64,000 bases of DNA. Origin: CALFVT01 sp964513675 (lineage in GTDB: Bacteria > Pseudomonadota > Alphaproteobacteria > Caulobacterales > Maricaulaceae). Below the pieces are notes generated by a model. That model searched no databases, was not told the DNA's origin, and saw only the letters and a program-made list of their open reading frames with translations. The stretch's first letter is position 1, and every line of letters begins with the position of its first letter. Positions 42,911 through 50,357 of this stretch are shown here, in pieces. The stretch covers positions 35,085 through 99,084 of the forward strand of contig CAZEOD010000002.1 in NCBI GenBank assembly GCA_964513675.1. The letters are read 5' to 3'. A program made the position numbers and the translations under genes.

Positions 42911-43396
42911 TTAAGATCCATATTTGCGGCCAGTCTTAGCTTTAACTTTTGGCCCCAAGGTCGCAACGCCGAGCGGGACAGAGAATTTCTCGCACCATAT
43001 GTAAACTTGCGAGAAATTGGCCGGCGTTATATTGGCGGGCAGTTCATAGCTTTGCGCCCCCGTACGGTTTTTTAGCGCGCCCAGCTTATTGGACGGACTA
43101 TAGCGCTCGCCATTCCCGACGGCCACAACAGGGTCGGGCGCACCGTCCAGTTCAAAATCCCCAGATAATACGACTTTATAGCCTCTATCGGTTTTAACTA
43201 GTGTGGCCGTGCCCGTTGTAACGTGGTCTGAGCGGCCAGAAAACGGGCCAGAGGCCAACGCAGTCACGGCGGCGTTTGTTGATGTTGCGGCGGGCTTGGG
43301 GGCGGCTTCGCCGCTACCATATGTTTGCGCCAGGGCGGCTGCCGATAGTGAGAAGGCGGCAAAGCCTGTGAGGGCTAATGATTTGAAATATGTCAT
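42911..43396 (-). CDS. Exported DM13-domain protein
   Basis: About 161 residues from the ATG at 43396, with a signal peptide ending AAALA|QTYG. An upstream in-frame start at 43504 would run through the operator region and is rejected. The mature part holds a DM13 domain: GTATLVKTDRGYKVVLSGDFELDGAPDPVVAVG, in outline, and the hallmark YIWCEKFSVPLGVATL with its conserved Cys. DM13 has been proposed to act in redox or electron transfer; in bacteria the function is unproven. It is divergent from a TetR regulator with two similar operator-like sites between. Confidence 0.87.
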   Translation of the reverse strand: MTYFKSLALTGFAAFSLSAAALAQTYGSGEAAPKPAATSTNAAVTALASGPFSGRSDHVTTGTATLVKTDRGYKVVLSGDFELDGAPDPVVAVGNGERYSPSNKLGALKNRTGAQSYELPANITPANFSQVYIWCEKFSVPLGVATLGPKVKAKTGRKYGS

Positions 43397-43411
43397 AATG
43401 TGACCTTTATA

Positions 43412-43427
43412 TTGACCAATCGGTCTG
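43412..43427. promoter_or_regulatory. Operator-like site 1 between DM13 and TetR genes
   Basis: TTGACC-AATC-GGTCTG is an imperfect dyad of the form often bound by TetR/AcrR repressors. It resembles site 2 in inverted orientation (shared TTGAC-NN-ATCGGT). It lies 16 bases upstream of the DM13 start codon. Confidence 0.55.
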
Positions 43428-43473
43428 TAATTGCTAGGCGGCCTTAATGACCGTGATGGGTATATATGGGTTA

Positions 43474-43489
43474 TGAACCGATCAGTCAA
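43474..43489. promoter_or_regulatory. Operator-like site 2 between DM13 and TetR genes
   Basis: TGAACC-GATC-AGTCAA, read on the minus strand, gives TTGAC-TG-ATCGGT and so matches site 1. It ends 17 bases before the tetR start codon. This arrangement fits repression of both divergent genes. Confidence 0.55.
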
Positions 43490-43506
43490 TAAACAGGAGA
43501 TCACGA

Positions 43507-44121
43507 ATGAGTGACAAGAATGATCGCGCTGAAACGGGCGATATATCGCGCGGACGGCCGCGTGAATATAACGAAGATAATGTCATGAGCGCCTTACTCG
43601 GTTTGTTTTGGGATAAAGGATATGAAGCCACATCGCTCAGCGATATCATGACGGCGACGGGCCTTAGAAAGGGAAGTCTGTATTCTTTATTTGGCGGCAA
43701 GCGCGACATGTATTTAAAAGCGCTGATGCGTTATGAGCGTGATTATGTAGCGATGGTTTGCATCATGCTAAAAGATAAAGACATCGGATCAGGAGCGGAG
43801 CGGCTGGATCAATTTTTATCCCTGCCGATAAAAGCCGCCCATGACAATAGCGATCAGCGCGGCTGTTTTTTATGTAATGCCTCTGCTGACATGGCGGCGC
43901 ATGACGCCGAAATTCGGGATTTTATAAGGCAGTGCTATGCGGATATGACAGCGGCCATAGAGCAGGCGGTTCAAGAGAGCTGGCCCGGCGGAGCGCTGCA
44001 TCATATAACGGCCCGCGCACGGCTATTAATGGCGGTATATTCGGGGCTTCGGATTATGGCGCGCAGTGACCTCGCGCGAGATTACATGGACTCTGCCAAA
44101 ATCGCGGCATTAGATTTTTAG
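43507..44121 (+). CDS. TetR/AcrR family transcriptional regulator
   Basis: A 204-residue regulator. The N-terminal helix-turn-helix reads GYEATSLSDIMTATGLRKGSLYSLFGGKRDMYLKAL in outline (residues 40-75), typical of TetR. The ligand-binding half has DQRGCFLCNASADMAAHDAEIRDF, with the Cys-Xaa-Xaa-Cys pair seen in several YxaF/ComR-like relatives. AGGAGA precedes the ATG. It probably represses itself and the divergent DM13 gene through the two sites at 43412-43489. The ligand is unknown. Confidence 0.9.
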   Translation: MSDKNDRAETGDISRGRPREYNEDNVMSALLGLFWDKGYEATSLSDIMTATGLRKGSLYSLFGGKRDMYLKALMRYERDYVAMVCIMLKDKDIGSGAERLDQFLSLPIKAAHDNSDQRGCFLCNASADMAAHDAEIRDFIRQCYADMTAAIEQAVQESWPGGALHHITARARLLMAVYSGLRIMARSDLARDYMDSAKIAALDF

Positions 44122-44307
44122 AGCGAAGCTTGATAGGGTCGTGATGAAGCTTGCGACTCTCGGCATGTGCTACGCAACTGCAAAAAACCACTGGCAGGCA
44201 GTGTGAGACCCTGTCACTCATATTAAGAGTGAAATGCGGGCGATAAGTGACATCGGTTTTGGTGGCGAGACTCTCGCTTTTAGTGAACATGCGCCATGGC
44301 GAAGGGT

Positions 44308-45369
44308 TTACTGCAAAATTTGGTCAGTGCTAACAACCTCAATGTCGTGCATCTGATCTAAATAAGCTTCCTGAAAGGGTTTATGTGCCGTCCCTACAAT
44401 TGAGAGCAGCCGTCCGCCTGGCTTCGTCGCAGCCGCGTCCATAATTAATGAAACCATGCGCAAGTTCCGAGCCTGCCAAGCTATCGTGTATTTACGACCA
44501 TATTGCCCGAGCTCATCATCGTTCATGGTCAGCCTAAAATCACAATCTACGGCTTTGGTGCTATAGGCTTGGCTATTGTATTCTCGGTAGGCTCCAAGTA
44601 GATTCCCGCCCGTAAGATTTGTATTAGCTCTATCCGAGCGCGATTGGCAAAGATCACCGCCTTGTTGCCAAAGCTCGTTGAGCCGAGCGCCATATGCCTC
44701 GCTTTCACCTTCGGCATCAAGAAACGACCCATGATCGTCAGCGTAGAAAACGCGTTCAAGCCCCAGACGCGCCGCCAGCCGCGCGGCGATTGAAGCGCTC
44801 TCATTCATGGACAACGATAGGCGGTTGAGGCCCTTGGCTGACGCTGGCCCCACACCATCACGAGTTACTCTGTCCACTTCGTCGAGCCGTAGCCATTGAA
44901 CCAAGGCTGATATGGGTTCCTCGCTAGCGAGGAAATAGGCTGCCAACTGTCGGCGCTGAGCGGCTGTTGGTGTGTCCGGCCAATCAAGCAATGCTTCCCG
45001 GGCCAGAAAACTTCCTTGCGCTAATGATAGGCCAGATTCTGCCCTGTAAGGCTTGCCATCAAAGCAATAATAATCGGCATAGCCAACATGCTCGCGCGGG
45101 TAGGACTTGGCACGCTGACACGTCATTCCAGGTGAATTTTCAATTGTAATGATATCGGGCGCATAAGATTCCAAGCGCTCGAGGAGCGGCTCAAGATCAT
45201 CAAGAGATAAGTCGTCCTTATATGCATGAAGATGCGCTGTGCCGAGCACCATAACTTGAGTGGGCGGAACAGTTAGAGCGGGATCAACGCCGCCGAAATC
45301 AAGTGAATTGTGCTGACCGCAAGCCACCATGGTAAGTGCGGTAGCTAAAATCACAATCCGTAATGCCAT
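44308..45369 (-). CDS. Lipoprotein with TraB-like (DUF5694-type) domain
   Basis: About 353 residues from the ATG at 45369. A lipobox-like TMVAC (Cys17) follows a short hydrophobic segment. The domain begins VMVLGTAHLHAYKDDLSLDDLEPLLERL in outline, then DIITIEN and a large alpha-helical part. It ends RLLSIVGTAHKPFQEAYLD. The two GTAH elements and the Glu in between resemble the TraB/PrgY/GumN superfamily, and the layout fits the uncharacterised DUF5694 group. Base composition and codon choice look milder than in neighbouring genes, so recent acquisition is possible. Function unknown. Confidence 0.72.
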   Translation of the reverse strand: MALRIVILATALTMVACGQHNSLDFGGVDPALTVPPTQVMVLGTAHLHAYKDDLSLDDLEPLLERLESYAPDIITIENSPGMTCQRAKSYPREHVGYADYYCFDGKPYRAESGLSLAQGSFLAREALLDWPDTPTAAQRRQLAAYFLASEEPISALVQWLRLDEVDRVTRDGVGPASAKGLNRLSLSMNESASIAARLAARLGLERVFYADDHGSFLDAEGESEAYGARLNELWQQGGDLCQSRSDRANTNLTGGNLLGAYREYNSQAYSTKAVDCDFRLTMNDDELGQYGRKYTIAWQARNLRMVSLIMDAAATKPGGRLLSIVGTAHKPFQEAYLDQMHDIEVVSTDQILQ

Positions 45370-45425
45370 ATTCAACACTAGCTTTCTCGGCGGTATAGTA
45401 GGTATTACATTTTACCACAGAAGCA

Positions 45426-45446
45426 TTGCGCCTGATAGAGGCGCAA
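45426..45446. repeat. Inverted repeat after fabB
   Basis: TTGCGCC (45426-45432) pairs with GGCGCAA (45440-45446) around a seven-base loop, shortly after the fabB stop. It has no proper T-run, so it may be a weak terminator or a 3' stabilising hairpin. Confidence 0.4.
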
Positions 45447-45453
45447 AATTAAC

Positions 45454-46677
45454 TTAAACCTTCGAGAAGATCACACTGCCATTTGTGCCGCCAAAGCCAA
45501 AGGAATTGGACATAAAGGCGTTAATTGGCGTGTCGCGCGTTTCTTGCACGATATTAAGTTTGGGGAGCTCGGGATCGAGATTTTCAATATTAATCGACGG
45601 GGCGACAAAGCCGCGCGTCATCATAATTAAGCTATAGATGGCTTCTTGTACCCCCGCAGCGCCGAGGCTGTGGCCTGTCATAGATTTCGTTGCGGAAATC
45701 ATCGGGCTGTCACTGCCAAACACGCGGTGGATGGCCCCCGTTTCGGCCACATCACCAACAGGTGTTGAGGTCGCATGTGGGTTAATATAATCAATCGCCG
45801 TAATCCCGCGCGTGGCGGCATCTTCAAGGGCGAGTTTCATGGCGCGTTCTGCGCCTTCGCCGTTGGGGGCGACCATGTCATAACCGTCCGATGTCGCAGC
45901 ATAACCTGTGACTTCCGCGATGATAGTCGCGCCGCGTGCTTTCGCATGCTCATAACTCTCGAGCACAACCATACCCGCGCCGCCGGCAATAACAAAGCCG
46001 TCGCGGTCTTTATCAAAGGCGCGGGAGGCAAGGGACGGGGTGTCGTTATATTTACTGCTCATCGCGCCCATGGCGTCAAACAGCGATGTTAGCGGCCATT
46101 CGACCTCTTCCCCGCCGCCGGCAAACATCACGTCTTGCTTGCCCCATTGAATCTGCTCAACGGCGGCCCCGATACAGTGCAAAGATGTTGTGCAAGCCGA
46201 GGTGATCGAATAATTCACGCCTTTAACTTTATATTGCGTCGCCAGCGTTGCAGAGACCGTCGAGGACATTGCCTTGGGGACAGCAAAAGGCCCAATACGT
46301 TTCGGGCTGGTATTTTTGCGCGTAATATCGGCGGCGCGAACAATTTCGAGCGCGGACGGCCCGCCGGAGCCGGCAATAATTCCTGTGCGCGGATGCGAAA
46401 CCATCTCTTCGGTCAGGCCGGACATTTCAATAGCTTCGGCAAGGCTCATAGAGGCCCAGCCCGCTGTATCGGCCATGAAGCGCATGGAGCGTTTGGCAAC
46501 ATGCTCTTTGGCGATTGCCTTTGGGCGCGCCGAGATTTGCGAGCGAAATCCATATTCAGTTTGTTTGTCATCACGGGCAATGCCGGAACGGCCAGCTTTC
46601 AGGCTATCTGCGACCGCGTCAATATTATCTCCGATACAGGATACAATACCCATTCCTGTGACAACTACGCGGCGCAT
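45454..46677 (-). CDS. fabB: Beta-ketoacyl-ACP synthase I FabB
   Basis: A 407-residue condensing enzyme elongating acyl-ACP and needed for unsaturated fatty acid synthesis. The catalytic triad is visible: Cys in SITSACTTSLHCIG, His in NPHATSTPVGD and His in KSMTGHSLGAAGVQ. It starts MRRVVVTGMGIVSCIGDNID and ends SFGFGGTNGSVIFSK, as usual. It overlaps the fabA stop by one base, so the two are translationally coupled. Confidence 0.96.
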   Translation of the reverse strand: MRRVVVTGMGIVSCIGDNIDAVADSLKAGRSGIARDDKQTEYGFRSQISARPKAIAKEHVAKRSMRFMADTAGWASMSLAEAIEMSGLTEEMVSHPRTGIIAGSGGPSALEIVRAADITRKNTSPKRIGPFAVPKAMSSTVSATLATQYKVKGVNYSITSACTTSLHCIGAAVEQIQWGKQDVMFAGGGEEVEWPLTSLFDAMGAMSSKYNDTPSLASRAFDKDRDGFVIAGGAGMVVLESYEHAKARGATIIAEVTGYAATSDGYDMVAPNGEGAERAMKLALEDAATRGITAIDYINPHATSTPVGDVAETGAIHRVFGSDSPMISATKSMTGHSLGAAGVQEAIYSLIMMTRGFVAPSINIENLDPELPKLNIVQETRDTPINAFMSNSFGFGGTNGSVIFSKV

Positions 46678-47204
46678 TAGGCGACTCCCTCAGTATTTTC
46701 TTGTTTGAAAAGGCCAACACGTAAATCTTTGGCGCGGTAGATCACCTCGCCGTCGGCCTCAACTGTGCCGTCGGCAATGCCGAGAATGAGGCGGCGGCGA
46801 ATGACGCGCTTCATATGAATACGGTAGGTGACTTTTTTCACCTGCTGCGTCACTTGGCCCGTGAATTTAACTTCGCCGACACCCAAAGCGCGGCCGCGCC
46901 CCGGAGAGCCAGACCAGCCCAGATAAAACCCAACAAGCTGCCACATCGCATCAAGGCCAAGACAGCCCGGCATGACAGGGTCGCCTTTAAAATGGCAGTC
47001 AAAAAACCAAAGATCTGGCCGAATATCAAGCTCGGCATGTATAAAGCCCTTTTCATGATCGCCGCCGTCATCATTAATCGTCACGATCCGGTCAAGCATT
47101 AGCATGGGCGGGGCCGGTAGTTTGGCATTACCCTCGCCAAAGAGACCCGTATTGCCGCTCTCAATCAGCTCATCATAACTATAGCTGGGCTGTATTTTTA
47201 TCAT
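46677..47204 (-). CDS. fabA: 3-hydroxydecanoyl-ACP dehydratase/isomerase FabA
   Basis: A 175-residue hot-dog enzyme that dehydrates 3-hydroxydecanoyl-ACP and isomerises the trans-2 to the cis-3 product, opening the unsaturated branch. The active-site His is in FFDCHFKGDPVMPGCLGLDAMWQ, where the Asp of the diad also lies. LPAPPMLMLDRIVTI is the usual N-terminal motif. First gene of the fabA-fabB operon. Confidence 0.97.
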   Translation of the reverse strand: MIKIQPSYSYDELIESGNTGLFGEGNAKLPAPPMLMLDRIVTINDDGGDHEKGFIHAELDIRPDLWFFDCHFKGDPVMPGCLGLDAMWQLVGFYLGWSGSPGRGRALGVGEVKFTGQVTQQVKKVTYRIHMKRVIRRRLILGIADGTVEADGEVIYRAKDLRVGLFKQENTEGVA

Positions 47205-47337
47205 GCGTCCGCTCTCTTTTGTTACTCGCGCGCACCCTAACGGTCTTGCGGTTTATCTCAAGAGGAAAGGATCGCTGAAAGTGAAATTATTTGTAATGTA
47301 AGGTGAGGCTTTTCGCAAGCCTATCGGGGCGGCGGGG

Positions 47338-47958
47338 TTAAAACCCGTCAACGCCCCAAATATCACGGCGGGCGACATAGCCTTTGCGGCCCTTTTTCTT
47401 ACCCTTTTTAACTTCGGGATCAATTTCAACGGCGCAATATTCTGGCCCGCAGGATTTAAGCTTAATGAGCACATTTGGGCTCAGCTGCGCGAGGATGCGC
47501 GCGGCGGGTTTATTGGTTTTCATCAGCGGCGTTTGGGTTGTCACAAGCCCGCGATCCTCACCGGATAAAGCCACGCTGCGGACCCAGCTTTCTCCGCCTT
47601 CAATATCGCGAATTTTACGCCAATTATCCATCTCATTAATTACAATCACCGGCATGCCTTGGCGTTTAAATGTCCAGAGATGGGGGAAATGCTGACCCGG
47701 GCCTTTTCGTCCATTCACCGTATCATATTTAAGGCTAACCCAGCGCGGGAGTTTATAACCCGAATGGGTCTCTTTCGCAGAAAGTTGAATGGGCGGGGTA
47801 AAGGCCGCGGGCGTCAAGCGCTCTGCGCCAGATAAGGCGCCAGATAAGGAGGCGGTGGGCGCGCGGGCGGCCACGGGACTATCATCCGCAAAGCCGCGCT
47901 CGGCAGCGCTTAAAGCCATAAGGGCCGTGATTAAGATAAAAATATATGAACGCGCCAA
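47338..47958 (-). CDS. Exported bacterial SH3-domain protein
   Basis: A 206-residue protein with a signal peptide (cleavage near AERGFA|DD). Two SH3-like segments follow: VSLKYDTVNGRKGPGQHF with WTFKRQGMPVIVINEMDNWRKI and GGESWVRSVALSGEDRGLV, then a second with AARILAQLSPNVLIKLKSCGPEYCAVEI. This matches the alphaproteobacterial SH3/DUF1058 group. Such proteins commonly lie next to a GyaR-type dehydrogenase, as here (divergent, about 170 bases). Periplasmic role unknown. Confidence 0.85.
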   Translation of the reverse strand: MARSYIFILITALMALSAAERGFADDSPVAARAPTASLSGALSGAERLTPAAFTPPIQLSAKETHSGYKLPRWVSLKYDTVNGRKGPGQHFPHLWTFKRQGMPVIVINEMDNWRKIRDIEGGESWVRSVALSGEDRGLVTTQTPLMKTNKPAARILAQLSPNVLIKLKSCGPEYCAVEIDPEVKKGKKKGRKGYVARRDIWGVDGF

Positions 47959-48004
47959 AACCCATCACCCATCATGTTATAGCGGGCAATGTGGCGACAT
48001 TAAT

Positions 48005-48043
48005 TTAAGTAAGCGTTAAGCATAAAGCTTTTTGCAGTATAAA
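48005..48043 (+). promoter_or_regulatory. CtrA-type promoter: TTAA-N7-TTAA box plus -10
   Basis: TTAA-GTAAGCG-TTAA (48005-48019) is a perfect CtrA full site. TATAAA at 48038-48043 lies 18 bases after it, the spacing expected when CtrA occupies the -35 region. Transcription would start near 48050, about 80 bases before the chosen gyaR start. Confidence 0.6.
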
Positions 48044-48130
48044 TTTTTCCGGCCTGAAAGCGGGTCTGTTTTACAGCAGATCATAGATTTCAGGGCTTGC
48101 AAATTGAGGCTAAAAAGCGTTCACTACGGC

Positions 48131-49165
48131 ATGTCAACAGATCACGCCCCTGCTCATAGCCCATTTGACGGCCCGCCCAAAGTCATTGTGACGCGGCGCT
48201 TGCCCGGTGAAATAGAGCAGCGCCTATCAGATTTATTCAACGCGAAATTACGCCGTGAAGATACAGCCATGAGCGCAGACGAATTAAAACAGGCGGTGCA
48301 GGCTTGCGATGTTTTAGTTCCTACAGTGACAGACGAAATTACAGCCGATGTTATAGCGGCGGCTGGCCCGCGGCTTAAAATGATCGCAAATTTTGGGGCC
48401 GGCACAGACCATATTGATGTTCGGGCCGCCTATGACCGCGGTATTTTTGTCACCAATACGCCCGGCGTTTTAACCGAAGATACGGCGGATTTGACCCTTG
48501 CGCTTATTTTGGCCGTGCCGCGCCGCCTTGTCGAAGGTGACCGGTTAACGCGCGCAGGCGGATTTAAAGGCTGGACGCCAACGGGGCTATTGGGGCACCG
48601 CGTGCGCGGAAAACGGCTGGGAATTATTGGCATGGGACGGATTGGCCAAGCGGTCGCGCGGCGGGCGCAGGCCTTTGGCCTAGAAGTCCATTATCATAAT
48701 CGCCGCCCTGTCAGCGCGCCGATTGAAGAGGCGCTAGCGGCGACTTTTTGGGCTGAACTTGAAGCGATGTTGCCGCATATTGATATTTTATCCATTAATT
48801 GCCCGCTGACCCGCTCGACGGCAAACTTAATGAATAGCGAGCGATTATCGCTGATGTCGCCAGATAGCTATATTGTGAATACGGCGCGGGGCGGCATTAT
48901 CGACGAAGCCGCCTTGGCCGCCGCTTTGGCAGCGGGGCAAATTGGCGGGGCAGGGCTTGATGTTTATGCCGATGAGCCGGCTGTGCATGCCGATCTTTTA
49001 ACCTTGCCTAATGTTGTACTCGCGCCGCATATTGGCAGCGCCACCCATGAAAGCCGACTCGAAATGGGCGAAAAGGTTTTAATTAATATCCATGCTTTTA
49101 TGGATCATCACCGCTGCCCAGACCGTGTCTTGCCGCCGCGTGATAGCTTGCCGCGCGCCTCTTAA
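48131..49165 (+). CDS. gyaR: D-isomer 2-hydroxyacid dehydrogenase (GyaR-like glyoxylate/hydroxypyruvate reductase)
   Basis: About 344 residues from the ATG at 48131; the frame is open upstream to 48032 but that part does not look like family sequence. KVIVTRRLPGEIEQRL starts the catalytic domain. The NAD(P)-binding loop is GIIGMGRIGQAVARRA. The catalytic Arg is in NTARGGIIDEAAL, Glu in DVYADEPAVH, and His in VLAPHIGSATHESR. It reduces glyoxylate or hydroxypyruvate with NAD(P)H. The ribosome site before the chosen start is weak. Confidence 0.9.
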   Translation: MSTDHAPAHSPFDGPPKVIVTRRLPGEIEQRLSDLFNAKLRREDTAMSADELKQAVQACDVLVPTVTDEITADVIAAAGPRLKMIANFGAGTDHIDVRAAYDRGIFVTNTPGVLTEDTADLTLALILAVPRRLVEGDRLTRAGGFKGWTPTGLLGHRVRGKRLGIIGMGRIGQAVARRAQAFGLEVHYHNRRPVSAPIEEALAATFWAELEAMLPHIDILSINCPLTRSTANLMNSERLSLMSPDSYIVNTARGGIIDEAALAAALAAGQIGGAGLDVYADEPAVHADLLTLPNVVLAPHIGSATHESRLEMGEKVLINIHAFMDHHRCPDRVLPPRDSLPRAS

Positions 49166-49520
49166 ACGGAGCCGCGCCCGCATATGTGTTGGTGTCTTCA
49201 CTGCGGGCCAATCGTCGCCATATAGGGGATGATTTTACTGGGCCTCTTCCCCTGTTAATCTACACATAAGGGGCCGTCACAAGGCATAATTGCATTGCAC
49301 GCAATAACACCCTATTTAATTGATAAAAATACATAAATTATTCCCATCAACAGCCTTATGGCGAAAAAAAAGACCTCTTCTCAAATAAAATATGTTGATT
49401 GATAGGCAAAGCCATGTCAAAAAACGATCAAGAGTCTGGGAGGGCTTAGACCCAATAATTGCGGTAATCCTTATCGCGAATGAGTCTAAATTTTTCCAGC
49501 TTTATTGATGAAGATAGACC

Positions 49521-49690
49521 GGTGAAGATCGCTTACATATTTTTGGTGCAGGCGAAATAGCCTGCCTAATAAATGCAATCAATCTTCACCTCATATCGGG
49601 GCGCCCAAATAAGAAAGAAGCTTCCCCCAGTTGTGATCTTTCTTATTTGCTCGTTGACCCCCCTCTGTTTACAGAGGGGGGATCATTTTT
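49521..49690 (+). ncRNA. Candidate structured RNA with three hairpins, unknown class
   Basis: Stem 1: GGTGAAGAT (49521-49529) pairs with ATCTTCACC (49582-49590) and encloses GCAGGC/GCCTGC (49548-49553, 49560-49565). Stem 2: AAATAAGAAAGA (49607-49618) pairs perfectly with TCTTTCTTATTT (49637-49648). Stem 3 is an 11-bp terminator followed by T7. The C-rich loop of stem 2 (CCCCCAG) could pair with the G-run of stem 3. No known family motif (tmRNA, RNase P, SRP, 6S) is recognised. It may be a trans-acting small RNA or a 5' leader switch for the gene at 49804. Confidence 0.55.
49658..49690 (+). terminator. Strong rho-independent terminator
   Basis: CCCCCCTCTGT (49658-49668) and ACAGAGGGGGG (49671-49681) are exact complements, so the hairpin has a tight loop (TTTA if the last pairs open). 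ATCA and seven T follow. Confidence 0.88.
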
Positions 49691-49779
49691 TTAAGTCTTA
49701 AAACTGTTTCATTTTGAAGCAGGCTCGCCCGAATATTTGTTTTATTTTCGCGTAACCCGCGAAGCCGCTCGCCCTATCG

Positions 49780-49794
49780 TTAACAATAGGTTAA
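49780..49794. promoter_or_regulatory. Perfect CtrA-type box abutting a start codon
   Basis: TTAA-CAATAGG-TTAA lies only nine bases before the ATG at 49804. Being so close it cannot be an ordinary -35 site for that start; it would more likely repress or act on another promoter. It is flanked by a CCTAT/ATAGG dyad. Confidence 0.45.
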
Positions 49795-49803
49795 TGACGG
49801 CTT

Positions 49804-50337
49804 ATGAAAACACGTTATATATCCACGCTTCTTATTTTAACCGCTTTAGGGCTATCCGCGCCGGCCATGGCCAGCTGCCACGTCGGGGCCTCGGCGTCGT
49901 CGACATCGGAATCTTGCGAAAGCGGCGTTAAAGTTTATCGCGGCCAGCAAAATGGCCCCGATTTTCGTTATTCAGTCTTGAAGCAAAACCGCGATATTGC
50001 TGAAGCCCGCGCCCGTAGCGCAGAGGCTCGCGCCCGAACTGCCGCCGCGCGCCAAGCTCCAGTAACAATTACTCAAAATAATAATGCCAATAGCGGCTTA
50101 GGCTTTCGCGGCGGGTTATTCCTTGCCCCGCGATCTCGCTTTGGCGGCGGGCTTTCTCGCAGAGGATCACGCGGTGTAAGGGGATCACGCGGGGTGAGAG
50201 GCCGCGCTGGGTTTCGTCAGGGCCTTGGCCGCGGGTCTAACCGCAGATCAAACCTGCCTGTTGCCGGCGCCAATGCACGCCCGCCATTAGGCGCTGTTCC
50301 GGGGGCGCGCAGCAGCGCCTTAAGCGGCGGCAATTAA
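49804..50337 (+). CDS. Exported Arg/Gly-rich repeat protein, unknown family
   Basis: A 177-residue protein with a clean signal peptide (cleavage APAMA|SCHVG). Two cysteines follow closely (SCHVG, ESCESG). A helical Ala/Arg/Glu stretch with a repeated EARAR-S-A unit (about residues 67-85) and then GGLFLAPRSRFGGGL come next. After that lies a basic low-complexity tail with repeated GSRGVR units. The mature protein is very basic, unusual for an exported protein, and may bind polyanions such as LPS, eDNA or acidic surface protein (inference). No family recognised. Confidence 0.7.
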   Translation: MKTRYISTLLILTALGLSAPAMASCHVGASASSTSESCESGVKVYRGQQNGPDFRYSVLKQNRDIAEARARSAEARARTAAARQAPVTITQNNNANSGLGFRGGLFLAPRSRFGGGLSRRGSRGVRGSRGVRGRAGFRQGLGRGSNRRSNLPVAGANARPPLGAVPGARSSALSGGN

Positions 50338-50357
50338 AAAGATTATCCCGTAAAAAA

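Larger units (their letters stand above)
49166..49803. other. 638-base gap: structured RNA candidate and CtrA-type box
   Basis: No protein gene is supported. The first 350 bases are AT-rich with no recognised element. Bases 49521-49690 form a highly structured RNA candidate ending in a terminator. Bases 49780-49794 are a perfect CtrA-type box next to the following gene. Confidence 0.6.

Noticed and set aside
50156..50205. Short nucleotide repeats GGATCACGCGG as a regulatory repeat
   Set aside because: They lie in frame within the Arg/Gly-rich gene and encode its GSRGVR units, so protein repeat expansion explains them.
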